DNA from: Glycomyces amatae
Lineage (GTDB): Bacteria; Actinomycetota; Actinomycetes; Mycobacteriales; Micromonosporaceae
DNA length: 64,000 nt
Direction: 5' to 3'
NCBI RefSeq assembly: GCF_020991375.1
Contig: NZ_JAJLQZ010000025.1
Span: 1 to 64,000 of the forward strand
Part shown: piece after piece, positions 8,060 to 16,004 of the stretch
Layout of the letters: every line of letters starts with the position of its first letter
Numbering within the stretch: the stretch's first letter is position 1
Notes under the pieces: generated by a model
Seen by the model: the letters and a program-made list of their open reading frames with translations, nothing else
Database searches by the model: none
What the model was told of the DNA's origin: nothing
Translations under genes and position numbers: made by a program

Positions 8060-8255
8060 AGTACGGGCGTCGCGGTTGCCGGAGCCCGGTTCGCGGCGGA
8101 GCCGCGGGGCAGCTCACACCGTGCGGCGGAGCTGCGGGGCGGCCCGCAAGGCGAGGTGCGGTCGCGGGACGGCTCACGGGGCGGGGCGGCTCGCGCAGTG
8201 GGACGGAGCCGCCGGGCGGGCCCGCACGGCGCGGCGGGCTCGCACGGCGGAGCGC
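8060..8255. repeat. Degenerate GC-rich repeats between two genes
   Basis: The gap between the HAD gene and tdk is made of short, imperfect copies of motifs such as GGCGGAGC and GGCTCGC. There is no fixed period and no ribosome binding site. It may have arisen by slippage. No gene is seen. Confidence 0.5.
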
Positions 8256-8259
8256 GGCC

Positions 8260-8817
8260 TCAGGCGAGTCCGGCGCGGTGGTGGCGGCGGCACAGGACGG
8301 TGTAGGAGTCCATGTCGCCGACTTCCACGACGTCGCCGGAGAAGACCATGACGCCCTCGCGCACGCGCGCGTTGTGCGTGCCGCGACCGCCGCACCAGCA
8401 GTTGACGCGCACCGGCAGCTCCTCGACGCGGTCGGCGAGCTCGATGAGCCGCTGCGCGGCCGGGAAGAGCCTGCCGAGGAAGTCGGTCTTGAGGCCGAAG
8501 GCGTACACGTCGAGGTCGAGGCCGTCGACGGCGTCGGCGAGGTGGTTGATCTGCTTGGGGGCCTCGAGGAACTGGACCTCGTCGACGACGACGTACGGGG
8601 GCTTGATCGCGGCGAGGTCGTCGTAGATGTCGAAGCCGGGCTTGACCTCCTTGGCCTCGTGGCTGAGCCCGAGGCGGCTGGAGACGACGCCTTCGCCGCC
8701 GCGGTCCATCGAGGTGTAGACGACGCCCTCGCCGCCGAGCGAGTGGTGGTACTGGAGGGCCAGGGTGGACTTACCGGCGTCCATGACGCCGAGATAGGCG
8801 ACGAGTTCGTGCGACAT
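8260..8817 (-). CDS. tdk: Thymidine kinase (TK1 type)
   Basis: A 185-residue enzyme that phosphorylates thymidine to dTMP in the nucleotide salvage pathway. The P-loop is GVMDAGKST near residue 11, the Mg2+/catalytic strand VVVDEVQFL follows around residue 80, and a zinc-finger pair near the C-terminus is formed by C-W-C and the later C-R-R-H. The ATG at 8817 is chosen because the family starts directly before the strand ELVAYLGVMDAGK; a longer frame to 8898 would add a proline-rich tail without homology. The segment PVRVNCWCGGRGTHNARV is typical of the lasso region of actinobacterial type II kinases. Confidence 0.93.
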   Translation of the reverse strand: MSHELVAYLGVMDAGKSTLALQYHHSLGGEGVVYTSMDRGGEGVVSSRLGLSHEAKEVKPGFDIYDDLAAIKPPYVVVDEVQFLEAPKQINHLADAVDGLDLDVYAFGLKTDFLGRLFPAAQRLIELADRVEELPVRVNCWCGGRGTHNARVREGVMVFSGDVVEVGDMDSYTVLCRRHHRAGLA

Positions 8818-8907
8818 GGCCCTATGGTGCCGGGCGGGCGGCGGGCCGGTGAACGCGGCCGCGGGTTCGGTGCCCGGCGCCCCAACGGCACCGGGCACCG
8901 CCCGGGG

Positions 8908-11900
8908 TCACTTCGCGTTGAAGTAGCTCGCCTCCGGGTGGTGGAGGACGATCGCGTCGGTGGACTGCTCCGGGTGGAGCTGGTCCCCTTCGGACAGTTC
9001 GACGCCGATGCGGTCGGCGCCCAGGAGGTCGACGAGGGTCGCGCGGTCGGCGAGCTCGGGGCAGGCCGGGTAGCCGAAGGAGTAGCGGCAGCCGCGGAAG
9101 TCGACGTCGAGGAGGCCCTTGAGGTCGCCGGGGTCGGCGTCGCCGACGGTGCCGCCGCCGGGCAGGACCCACTCGCGGCGCATGCGGCGGTGCCAGTACT
9201 CGGCGAGCGACTCGGTCAGCTGCACGGTGAGCCCGTGGACCTCGAGGTAGTCGCGGTAGGCGTTGGCCTTGAACAGTTCGCCGGTGTACTCGGAGACCTT
9301 GGCGCCCAAGGTGACCAGCTGCATGCCGAGCACGTCGAGGCGTCCGCCGTCCTTGGCGCGGAAGAAGTCGGCGAGGCACAGGCGCCGCCCCTGCCGCTGG
9401 CGCGGGAAGGTGAAGCGGGCGCGCTCGGCGTGGCCGTTCTCGTCCAGGACGACGAGGGTGTTGCCCTCGGCGTAGGCCGGGAAGTACGCGTAGGCGACCT
9501 TGGCCTCGATGACGTTGTCGGTGGCGAGGCGGTCGAGCCAGTAGCGCAGGCGCGGGCGGCCCTCGGTCTCGACCAGCTCCTCGTAGGAGGGCCCGTCGTC
9601 GCCGCGCGTGGGTTTGAGGCCCCACTGGCCGAGGAAGGTCGCGCGCTCGTCGAGCAGCGGCGCGTACTCGGCCAGCGCGACGCCCTTGACGACGCGGGAG
9701 CCGAAGAACGGCGGGACGGGGACCTCGACGTCGGCGGCCACGTCGGAGCGCACGGAGGTGTCGTCCAGGTCCGGGAGGGACTCGGCGACCATCGTGGCCT
9801 GCTTGGCGCGGCGCTGGCGGCGCAGGGCGATCTTCGCCTCCTTCTCGGGGTCGGTGATCGGCACGCCGGTGCGGCGGGCGGTCATGACCCGGTTCATGAG
9901 GTCGAGGCCCTCGAAGGCGTCGCGGGCGTAGTGGACCTGGCCGCCTTCGAACATCTCGCGCAGGTCGTCCTCGACGTAGGCGCGGGTGAGCGCGGCGCCG
10001 CCGAGGAGGACGGGCCAGCGCCGGTGGAGGCTGCGGGCCATCATCTCGGCGAGGTTGTCCTTCATGATCACGGTGGACTTGACGAGCAGGCCGCTCATGC
10101 CGATGACGTCGGCGCCGTGCTCCTCGGCGGCGTCGAGGATGGCGTTGATGGGCTGCTTGATGCCGAGGTTGACGACGGTGTAGCCGTTGTTGGACAGGAT
10201 GATGTCGACGAGGTTCTTGCCGATGTCGTGGACGTCGCCGCGGACGGTGGCCAGGACGATGGTGCCCTTGTCGGTGCTGTCGGCCTTGTCCATGTGGGGT
10301 TCGAGGTGGGCGACGGCGAACTTCATGGCCTCGGCGGACTGGAGGACGAACGGCAGCTGCATCTCCCCCGCGCCGAAGCGGTCGCCGACGACCTTCATGC
10401 CCTCGAGGAGGTGGTCGTTGATGATGTCGAGGGGGCGCCGGCCTCCGGTGAGGGCCTCGTCGAGGTCGGCGTCCATGCCGTTCTTGTCGCCGTCGATGAT
10501 GCGCTGGGCGAGGCGCTCGCCGAGCGGGAGGGCGGCGAGGGCCTCGGCGCGGGCCTCCTTGGAGCCGGCGAGGCTGACGCCGTCGAAGATCTCGATGAGC
10601 CTCTGGAGCGGGTCGTAGTCCTCGGCTCGGCGGTCGTAGACCATGTCGAGGGCGACCTGCTTGTGCTCCTCGGGGATCGAGGCCATCGGCAGGACCTTGG
10701 AGGAGTGGACGATGGCGCTGGTCATCCCGGCCTCGACGCATTCGTGGAGGAACACGGAGTTGAGGACCTGGCGGGCGGCCGGGTTGAGGCCGAAGGAGAT
10801 GTTGGAGACGCCGAGGGTGAAGTTGACGCCCGGGTACAGGCGGGCGATCTCGCGGATGGCGGCGATGGTCTCGAGGCCGTCGCGGCGGGTCTCCTCCTGG
10901 CCGGTGGAGATGGGGAAGGTGAGGGCGTCGACGAAGATGTCCTCGATCCTCATGCCCCAGGTTCCGGTGAGGTCGTCGATGAGGCGGGCGGCGACCCGCA
11001 CCTTCCAGTCGCGGTCGCGGGCCTGGCCCTCCTCGTCGATGCACAGGGCGACGACGCCCGCGCCGTGCTCGACCACGAGCGGCATCATCCGCTGGTAGCG
11101 GGAGGTCGGGCCGTCGCCGTCCTCGAAGTTGACGGAGTTGACGACGCACTTGCCGCCGAGGGCCTCGAGGCCGGCTTCGACGACGTTCGGCTCGGTGGAG
11201 TCGAGCATGATCGGGAGCGTGGAGGCGGTGGCGAAGCGGGAGGCGAGGACCCGCATGTCCTCGGCGCCGTCGCGGCCGACGTAGTCGACGCACAGGTCGA
11301 GCAGGTGGGAGCCGCCGCCGGCCTGCTCGCGGGCGATCTCGACGCAGCGGTCGTAGTCGGCGGCGAGCATGGCGTCGCGGAAGGCCTTGGAGCCGTTGGC
11401 GTTGGTGCGCTCGCCGATGTTGAGGATCGAGGCGTCCTGCCGGAACGGGACGTGGTGGTAGGAGGAGGAGACGCCCGCTTCGAGGACCGGCGTGCGCTCC
11501 CGGGGCGCGGCGAGGTCCTGAGGAGCGCCGCCGAGGCGGGCGCGGACGGCCCGGATGTGGTCGGGGGTGGTGCCGCAGCAGCCGCCGACGAGGCTCACCC
11601 CGAAGTTGCCGACGAACTCCTCGTGGGCGTCGGCGAGCTCCTCGGGGGTGAGCGGGTAGACCGCGCCGTTCGGGCCGAGGACGGGCAGGCCGGCGTTGGG
11701 CATGACCGAGATCGGGACGGGCGAGTGGCGCGAGAGGTAGCGGATGCTCTCGCTCATCTCGTCCGGGCCGGTGGCGCAGTTGAGGCCGATGACGTCGATG
11801 CCGAGCGCGGTGAGGCTGGTCAGGGCCGCGCCGATCTCGCCGCCGACGAGCATGGTGCCGGTGGTCTCGACGGTGACCTGGGCGATGACCGGCACGTTCG

Positions 11901-12450
11901 TGCCGAGGTCGGCGTTGGCGCGCTTGGCGCCGATGACGGCGGCCTTGGCCTGGAGGAGGTCCTGGGCGGTCTCGACGAGGAGGGCGTCGGCGCCGCCTTC
12001 GATGAGGCCGGCGGAGCACTCCTGGTAGTGGTCCCTCAGGAGCGCGAAGGGCGCGTGCCCGAGGGTGGGCAGGCGGGTGCCGCCGCCCATGGAGCCGAGG
12101 ACGAAGCGGGGCCACTCGGGGGTCGCGTACTCGTCGGCCTTCCGCCGGGCGAGGCTCGCGGCGGCGCGGGCGATCTCGCGGGCGCGGTCCTCGATGCCGT
12201 ACTCGACGAGGCCGCCGTAGTTGGCGTTGAAGCTGTTGGTCTCGACGCAGTCGGACCCGGCGGCGAGGTAGGCGTCGTGGATGCCCAGGACGATGTCGGG
12301 CCGGGTCAGGGAGAGGATGTCGGAGAGGCCCTCGTGGCCGTCGTAGTCCTCCATCGTGGGGTCGAAGGCCTGGAGCATCGTCCCCATGCCTCCGTCGGCG
12401 ATCACGACGCGGCGGCTCAGGACATCGAGGAACAGGCTCTTCTCAGACAC
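8908..12450 (-). CDS. metH: Cobalamin-dependent methionine synthase
   Basis: A 1180-residue protein that methylates homocysteine from 5-methyltetrahydrofolate through cobalamin. All four modules are present. The homocysteine domain (about 15-320) has zinc ligands near C226 (GLNCATGPDEM) and C291-C292 (GGCCGTTPDHI). The folate domain starts at about 340 (NIGERTNANGSKAF). The B12 cap and Rossmann domain has H741 in GDVHDIGKN, the base-off ligand. The activation domain (about 890-1180) contains LTVQLTESLAEYW and YSFGYPACPEL. The GTG at 12450 lies 7 bases after TACCCT, so a leaderless start is possible; an ATG at 12498 overlapping the TetR stop codon is the alternative. No cobalamin riboswitch is visible upstream. 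Confidence 0.95.
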   Translation of the reverse strand: MSEKSLFLDVLSRRVVIADGGMGTMLQAFDPTMEDYDGHEGLSDILSLTRPDIVLGIHDAYLAAGSDCVETNSFNANYGGLVEYGIEDRAREIARAAASLARRKADEYATPEWPRFVLGSMGGGTRLPTLGHAPFALLRDHYQECSAGLIEGGADALLVETAQDLLQAKAAVIGAKRANADLGTNVPVIAQVTVETTGTMLVGGEIGAALTSLTALGIDVIGLNCATGPDEMSESIRYLSRHSPVPISVMPNAGLPVLGPNGAVYPLTPEELADAHEEFVGNFGVSLVGGCCGTTPDHIRAVRARLGGAPQDLAAPRERTPVLEAGVSSSYHHVPFRQDASILNIGERTNANGSKAFRDAMLAADYDRCVEIAREQAGGGSHLLDLCVDYVGRDGAEDMRVLASRFATASTLPIMLDSTEPNVVEAGLEALGGKCVVNSVNFEDGDGPTSRYQRMMPLVVEHGAGVVALCIDEEGQARDRDWKVRVAARLIDDLTGTWGMRIEDIFVDALTFPISTGQEETRRDGLETIAAIREIARLYPGVNFTLGVSNISFGLNPAARQVLNSVFLHECVEAGMTSAIVHSSKVLPMASIPEEHKQVALDMVYDRRAEDYDPLQRLIEIFDGVSLAGSKEARAEALAALPLGERLAQRIIDGDKNGMDADLDEALTGGRRPLDIINDHLLEGMKVVGDRFGAGEMQLPFVLQSAEAMKFAVAHLEPHMDKADSTDKGTIVLATVRGDVHDIGKNLVDIILSNNGYTVVNLGIKQPINAILDAAEEHGADVIGMSGLLVKSTVIMKDNLAEMMARSLHRRWPVLLGGAALTRAYVEDDLREMFEGGQVHYARDAFEGLDLMNRVMTARRTGVPITDPEKEAKIALRRQRRAKQATMVAESLPDLDDTSVRSDVAADVEVPVPPFFGSRVVKGVALAEYAPLLDERATFLGQWGLKPTRGDDGPSYEELVETEGRPRLRYWLDRLATDNVIEAKVAYAYFPAYAEGNTLVVLDENGHAERARFTFPRQRQGRRLCLADFFRAKDGGRLDVLGMQLVTLGAKVSEYTGELFKANAYRDYLEVHGLTVQLTESLAEYWHRRMRREWVLPGGGTVGDADPGDLKGLLDVDFRGCRYSFGYPACPELADRATLVDLLGADRIGVELSEGDQLHPEQSTDAIVLHHPEASYFNAK

Positions 12451-12494
12451 GTGGTCAAGGGTACTGGCGGGTGCCGACAAGTGGGAAGGAGGTT

Positions 12495-13166
12495 TCATTT
12501 GTTGGGAGGTGTGACTTGCGCTGCGACGCCGTCGAGGAGGGTCGCCAGCGCGGACTCGAACAGGGCGTCGAACTCGACGAAGGGCGCGGCGGGGAACTGG
12601 TCCGACAGGTGCGGGAGGCCGCCCGCCTCGGCGAGCGCCGCCACGGCGCCGGCGGCCTCGCGGCGCCACCACTCCTCGATGGTCGGGCCCGAGTCCGCGG
12701 CGGCGAGCTCGGCCGCGGGCAGCAGGGCGAGGCCCTGGACCAGGCCGGAGACGGCCAGGTAGGCGGCCATGGCCCGCGAGGCGGGGAGGCCGGCGTCGCG
12801 GGCGGCGGCGATGGACCGCTCGGCCCCGGCGAGGACGCCGGGCTCCAGGGGCGGGCGGGTGGTCGCCAGGACGCGGAGGAGCCACGGGTGGCGGCGGTAC
12901 AGGCGCCACTCCTCGCGGGCCTCGTGCTCGAGGCGGGCGCGCCACCCGGTGACGGCGGCGGGCGGCGGCCGCGAGGCTCCGGCGGCGGTGTCGGCCATCG
13001 CGGCGACGAGGGCGGTGCGGCTGGAGAAGTGCCGGTAGAGGCCGGCCGTGGCGACACCGAGGGCGGTGGCCAGGCGCCGCATGGTGACCGCTTCGAGGCC
13101 CTCGGCGTCGGCGAGGGCGATCGCGGCGGCGGTGATCCGGGCTGGCGTGAGGGGACCGGTGCGCAC
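12495..13166 (-). CDS. TetR-family regulator
   Basis: A 223-residue repressor as drawn from the GTG at 13166. The helix-turn-helix is at about residues 8-54 (EGLEAVTMRRLATALGVATA, then LYRHFSSRTALVAAM). The ligand domain is diverged, as usual. In the same frame, upstream codons back to 13309 encode a cysteine-rich segment (CAVCG, YCSRACQARAYRARR), but a TGA precedes it and there is no start codon; see the findings. The gene ends with TGA inside an ATGA that could start metH. A palindrome at 13309-13337 between this gene and the divergent GNAT gene suggests autoregulation. Effector and targets are unknown. Confidence 0.82.
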   Translation of the reverse strand: MRTGPLTPARITAAAIALADAEGLEAVTMRRLATALGVATAGLYRHFSSRTALVAAMADTAAGASRPPPAAVTGWRARLEHEAREEWRLYRRHPWLLRVLATTRPPLEPGVLAGAERSIAAARDAGLPASRAMAAYLAVSGLVQGLALLPAAELAAADSGPTIEEWWRREAAGAVAALAEAGGLPHLSDQFPAAPFVEFDALFESALATLLDGVAAQVTPPNK

Positions 13167-13308
13167 CGGGCGTGGTTCGGGGGCGGCCCGCCTGCGGGCG
13201 CGGTAGGCGCGGGCCTGGCAGGCCCGGGAGCAGTAGCGGCGGGGGCGGCCGCGCCCGGTGGGGGCGATCGCGGTCCCGCAGACGGCGCACGCGGCGATGG
13301 CGGCCTCG

Positions 13309-13337
13309 TTTCGTCACGCGTGGAAGGTGTGACGTAA
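13309..13337. promoter_or_regulatory. Candidate TetR operator
   Basis: TTTCGTCAC and GTGACGTAA form an inverted repeat with one mismatch and an 11-bp spacer. It covers the upstream edge of the TetR gene and the AT-rich segment GACGTAATAATAGTG, the likely promoter region for both divergent genes. Confidence 0.45.
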
Positions 13338-13409
13338 TAATAGTGCTTCTACTCTTCCGCAGCTAGGTTCGTCTCGTTCGGAACGGGGTTCACGCGGAAG
13401 GGGAACGGC

Positions 13410-14015
13410 ATGGGGACGGTGACGGTGCGCAGGGCCGGGGCGGGCGACGCGGCGGCGGTGACGGCGGCGTACGCGGCCGCCACGGCGGACGAGGCGGTCA
13501 ACGCCTGGGTCATGGGGTCCGGGGAGGTGCCGCCGGAGCTGCTCGAGGCGCATTTCTCCGCGTACGTCGCGGCGGCGATCGAGCGGGACGAAGTGTGGCT
13601 CGCGGGCGGGGGCGGGGAGGTCTGGACCGTGTCGGTGTGGGTCCGGGTGGACTCGGCCGAGCGGATCGAGGCCGACGCCGAGGAGTTGGCCGCGGCCGCG
13701 GAGGAGCACGGCCTGGCGGTGCTGGAGCGGGCGGCGCTGGTCGCCCGGACGGTGGCGGCGGCGCACCCGCGGGACTTCCCGCACCTGCACCTGCATTCGA
13801 TCGCCACGGTGCCCTGGCTGCGCGGCGAGGGGGCGGGTGGGGCGCTGCTGGCCGAGCGGCTGCGGCTCGCGGACGAGGAGGGGCTGCCGGTGTACCTGGA
13901 GGCGAGCACGGCGCGTTCGGCGCGGCTGTACGAGCGGGCCGGGTTCGCCGCCGCGGGCGCGCCGATCGCGCTGCCCGGGGGCGGGCCGGAGCTGGTCCCG
14001 ATGTGGCGGCGCTGA
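13410..14015 (+). CDS. GNAT-family N-acetyltransferase
   Basis: A 201-residue acetyltransferase. The acetyl-CoA binding motif A is in SIATVPWLRGEGAGGALLAE (about residues 130-150; R-G-E-G-A-G-G is the Q/RxxGxG/A loop), and the C-terminal segment LEASTARSARLYERAGF is motif B with the usual ARLYERxGF. Substrate not known. It is divergent from the TetR gene and probably regulated with it, which would fit a resistance or detoxification role, but that is inference. Confidence 0.85.
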   Translation: MGTVTVRRAGAGDAAAVTAAYAAATADEAVNAWVMGSGEVPPELLEAHFSAYVAAAIERDEVWLAGGGGEVWTVSVWVRVDSAERIEADAEELAAAAEEHGLAVLERAALVARTVAAAHPRDFPHLHLHSIATVPWLRGEGAGGALLAERLRLADEEGLPVYLEASTARSARLYERAGFAAAGAPIALPGGGPELVPMWRR

Positions 14016-14067
14016 GCGGCGGCGCTCGTGTCGCGCGGCGGCCCGCGCGGCCGCCTAGGATGCGCGT

Positions 14068-14214
14068 ATGGACACCCTCCTTCTGCTGTTCCTCGCCGCC
14101 GTCGGCTTCTACGTCCTGTACTGGACCGTCCGCTACGCGGTGCGGCACGCGCTTGCGGACGCCGACGAGCGACGGTCGGGATCCGGCGCCGACGGGGGTA
14201 GCATCGAGTCGTAA
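14068..14214 (+). CDS. Small single-pass membrane protein
   Basis: A 48-residue reading frame, ATG 14068 to TAA 14214, with TAGGA 9 bases upstream. Residues 3-20 (TLLLLFLAAVGFYVLYWT) form one hydrophobic helix, followed by RYAVRHALADADERR, a basic-then-acidic cytosolic tail. It fits exactly between the GNAT gene and the PPOX gene and shares their direction. It is not recognisable as a known family. Composition and GC3 look coding. Confidence 0.5.
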   Translation: MDTLLLLFLAAVGFYVLYWTVRYAVRHALADADERRSGSGADGGSIES

Positions 14215-14240
14215 CGGCCGTCTCTCCCGAAGGGGCCCAT

Positions 14241-14879
14241 ATGGATACAGTCGACAATCGCCTGTGGACCGAAGTGACCGATCCCGCGAGGCTGCGGGAG
14301 ATCGTCGGCGAGGTGATGCCTCAGGCGGCGCAGAAGGAGCGGGCGACGCTCCACGAGCACGACCGGGCCTGGCTGGCGGCCTCCCCCTACTGCGTGATCG
14401 CGACCTCGGACGCCGAGGGCAACTGCGACGCCTCCCCCAAGGGCGACCCGGCCGGGAAGCTCGTCCACGTGCTCGACGACGCCACGGTCGCCATCCCCGA
14501 GCGCAAGGGCAACCACCGGGTCGACGGCTACCGGAACGTGCTGGCGAACCCGCGCGTCGGGCTGCTCTCGCTGCTGCCGGGCCGCCGGGAGACGCTGCGG
14601 ATCAACGGGCGCGCCCGGGTGGTCTCGGACGCGCCCTTCTTCGAGGACATGGTCGTCAAGGGCCACCGGCCGGTGCTCGCGCTGGTGGTGGAGATCGAGA
14701 CGATCTTCTTCCACTGCGGCAAGGCGTCCATGCGCTCGGGGATCTGGAAGCCCGAGACATGGACGCCCGAAGCCCTGCCCCCGCACGCGCGGATGGTCAA
14801 GGACACGCAGGTGATCGAGCAGACCTACGAGGAGCTGGTCGACAAGTACGGGCCCAAGTACGAGCAGGGCTTGTACTGA
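14241..14879 (+). CDS. Pyridoxamine 5'-phosphate oxidase-family flavoprotein (MSMEG_1061 type)
   Basis: A 212-residue split-barrel FMN or F420 binding protein. YCVIATSDAEGNCDASPKGD and VAIPERKGNHRVDGYRN are the flavin-binding strands typical of the MSMEG_1061 subgroup; RINGRARVVSD and FFHCGKASMRS follow in the usual order. No specific reaction is known. The ATG at 14241 follows GAAGGGGCCC. The last five codons and the stop belong to the first unit of a 29-bp tandem repeat that continues downstream, so the 3' end of this gene has been duplicated several times. Confidence 0.85.
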   Translation: MDTVDNRLWTEVTDPARLREIVGEVMPQAAQKERATLHEHDRAWLAASPYCVIATSDAEGNCDASPKGDPAGKLVHVLDDATVAIPERKGNHRVDGYRNVLANPRVGLLSLLPGRRETLRINGRARVVSDAPFFEDMVVKGHRPVLALVVEIETIFFHCGKASMRSGIWKPETWTPEALPPHARMVKDTQVIEQTYEELVDKYGPKYEQGLY

Positions 14880-15006
14880 AAGGCTCAGCCGAGCAGGGTT
14901 TGTACTAGGAGGCTCAGCCGAACAGGGTTTGCACTAGAAGGCCCGGCCGAGCAGGGTTTGCGCCGAGGGGCTCGGCCGAGCGCGGTTCGCGCTCGGGAGC
15001 CCGCTC
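14862..15006 (+). repeat. 29-bp tandem repeat, five units, first unit inside a gene
   Basis: Units start at 14862, 14891, 14920, 14949 and 14978. The core of each is GAGCAGGG(T)TTGTACT followed by a variable AGGA and GGCTCAGCC. Unit 1 encodes the end of the PPOX gene including its stop codon. Units 2-4 differ at a few positions each and unit 5 is worn; a sixth trace may extend to 15035. There are no spacers between units. Confidence 0.85.
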
Positions 15007-15044
15007 GGGCGGGGCCGGTGCCGAGCGGTGCTCGGACCGGCTCC

Positions 15045-15932
15045 TTACCGGCCCTCGGCCAAGAGGCGTTCGATCGACTCGTCGTCGCAGGTCTCCCAGA
15101 ACTCCCCCACCACGTCCTCCAGCTGCTCCATCGATCCCGCGTCGAAGAGCTTGTCCTGGTAGTGCGTGATGTCGTAGTCGATGGTGCCCATCGCGTAGAG
15201 GTCGAGCGGCATGATCGTCATGTCGCGGAACTCGTCGATCTCGCCGTACGAGGAGAGGATGCCCGCCCCGTAGGCCTTGAGGCCGTCCTTCTCGCTCATG
15301 ACCCCGAACTCGAGGGTGAACCAGAAGACGCGGGAGACGAACTCGAGCGCGTCCTCGGAGTGGACGCGGCGGGCCGCCTCGCCCGCGGCCCGGTAGAGGG
15401 CGGCGAAGCGCGGTGAGGCCAGCGCGTTGGCGTGGCCGATGACCTCGTGGACGACGTCCGGTTCGGGCGTGTAGAGCGGCACCGAGTGGTGCCGGATGTA
15501 CTGGGTCGCGTGGAACCTCCCGTCGGAGAGCACCCCGTAGAACTCGCGCAGCGGCACCAGCCCGGCCGCGGGCAGGTAGCTGAACCCGGTGAGCGGTTCG
15601 AGGGCCTCGGAGACCTCGTGGAGCTGCGGGATGTGGTCGGCGGGGAGTTTGAGCCGCTCGCCGCCCTCCAGGTACTCGCGGGCGGCCAGGGCCTGGTGCT
15701 TGACCGCGAGTTCGGCGCTGACCAGGCGCCAGATCTCGTGTTCGGTGTCGGTGTAGGAGACCTCGGGCATGGGTAGGCCCGGCTCCCACTTCATTGCGAG
15801 TCCCGCGATGGCGTTGCGCCGCTCGCGGTACTCGGGGTCGGCGAAGCCCGGGTGGTTCTCACCCAGTTCCACGACGACCGTGCCGTCGGCGTCGGTGTTG
15901 ACCGGCGCGAAGTACTGTCCTTCTTCGAACAT
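15045..15932 (-). CDS. phhA: Phenylalanine 4-monooxygenase
   Basis: A 295-residue aromatic amino acid hydroxylase that converts phenylalanine to tyrosine using tetrahydropterin and a non-heme iron. The iron ligands are H162 and H167 in VVHEVIGHANAL and E208 in WFTLEFG. The pterin-binding segments GLVPLREFYGVLSDGRFH and TQYIRHHSVPLYTPEPD are conserved. Length is that of the compact bacterial catalytic domain, without an ACT regulatory domain. It may start tyrosine-based catabolism or supply tyrosine. It stands alone; hypX lies upstream in the same direction. Confidence 0.93.
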   Translation of the reverse strand: MFEEGQYFAPVNTDADGTVVVELGENHPGFADPEYRERRNAIAGLAMKWEPGLPMPEVSYTDTEHEIWRLVSAELAVKHQALAAREYLEGGERLKLPADHIPQLHEVSEALEPLTGFSYLPAAGLVPLREFYGVLSDGRFHATQYIRHHSVPLYTPEPDVVHEVIGHANALASPRFAALYRAAGEAARRVHSEDALEFVSRVFWFTLEFGVMSEKDGLKAYGAGILSSYGEIDEFRDMTIMPLDLYAMGTIDYDITHYQDKLFDAGSMEQLEDVVGEFWETCDDESIERLLAEGR

Positions 15933-16004
15933 GAGAACAGTCCATCAGGTGGGACGCCGCCTGTCAACGCAGTCGCGGGACTGGCAAGCCCTGTCCCCCG
16001 CCGG

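Noticed and set aside
8060-8255. Regular repeat array or REP element between tdk and the HAD gene
   Set aside because: The motifs are short and irregular without a fixed period; it looks like ordinary GC-rich slippage sequence.
8278-12762. A very long open frame on the plus strand opposite metH, nearly 1500 codons
   Set aside because: It is antisense to a full, well-conserved methionine synthase. Strong GC3 bias removes stop codons on the opposite strand. The translation is Val/Gly/Glu/Asp repetitive and has no recognisable domain.
14862-15006. 29-bp direct repeats as a CRISPR array
   Set aside because: The units are directly joined without spacers, drift steadily, and the first unit is the end of a coding region. 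No cas genes are near.
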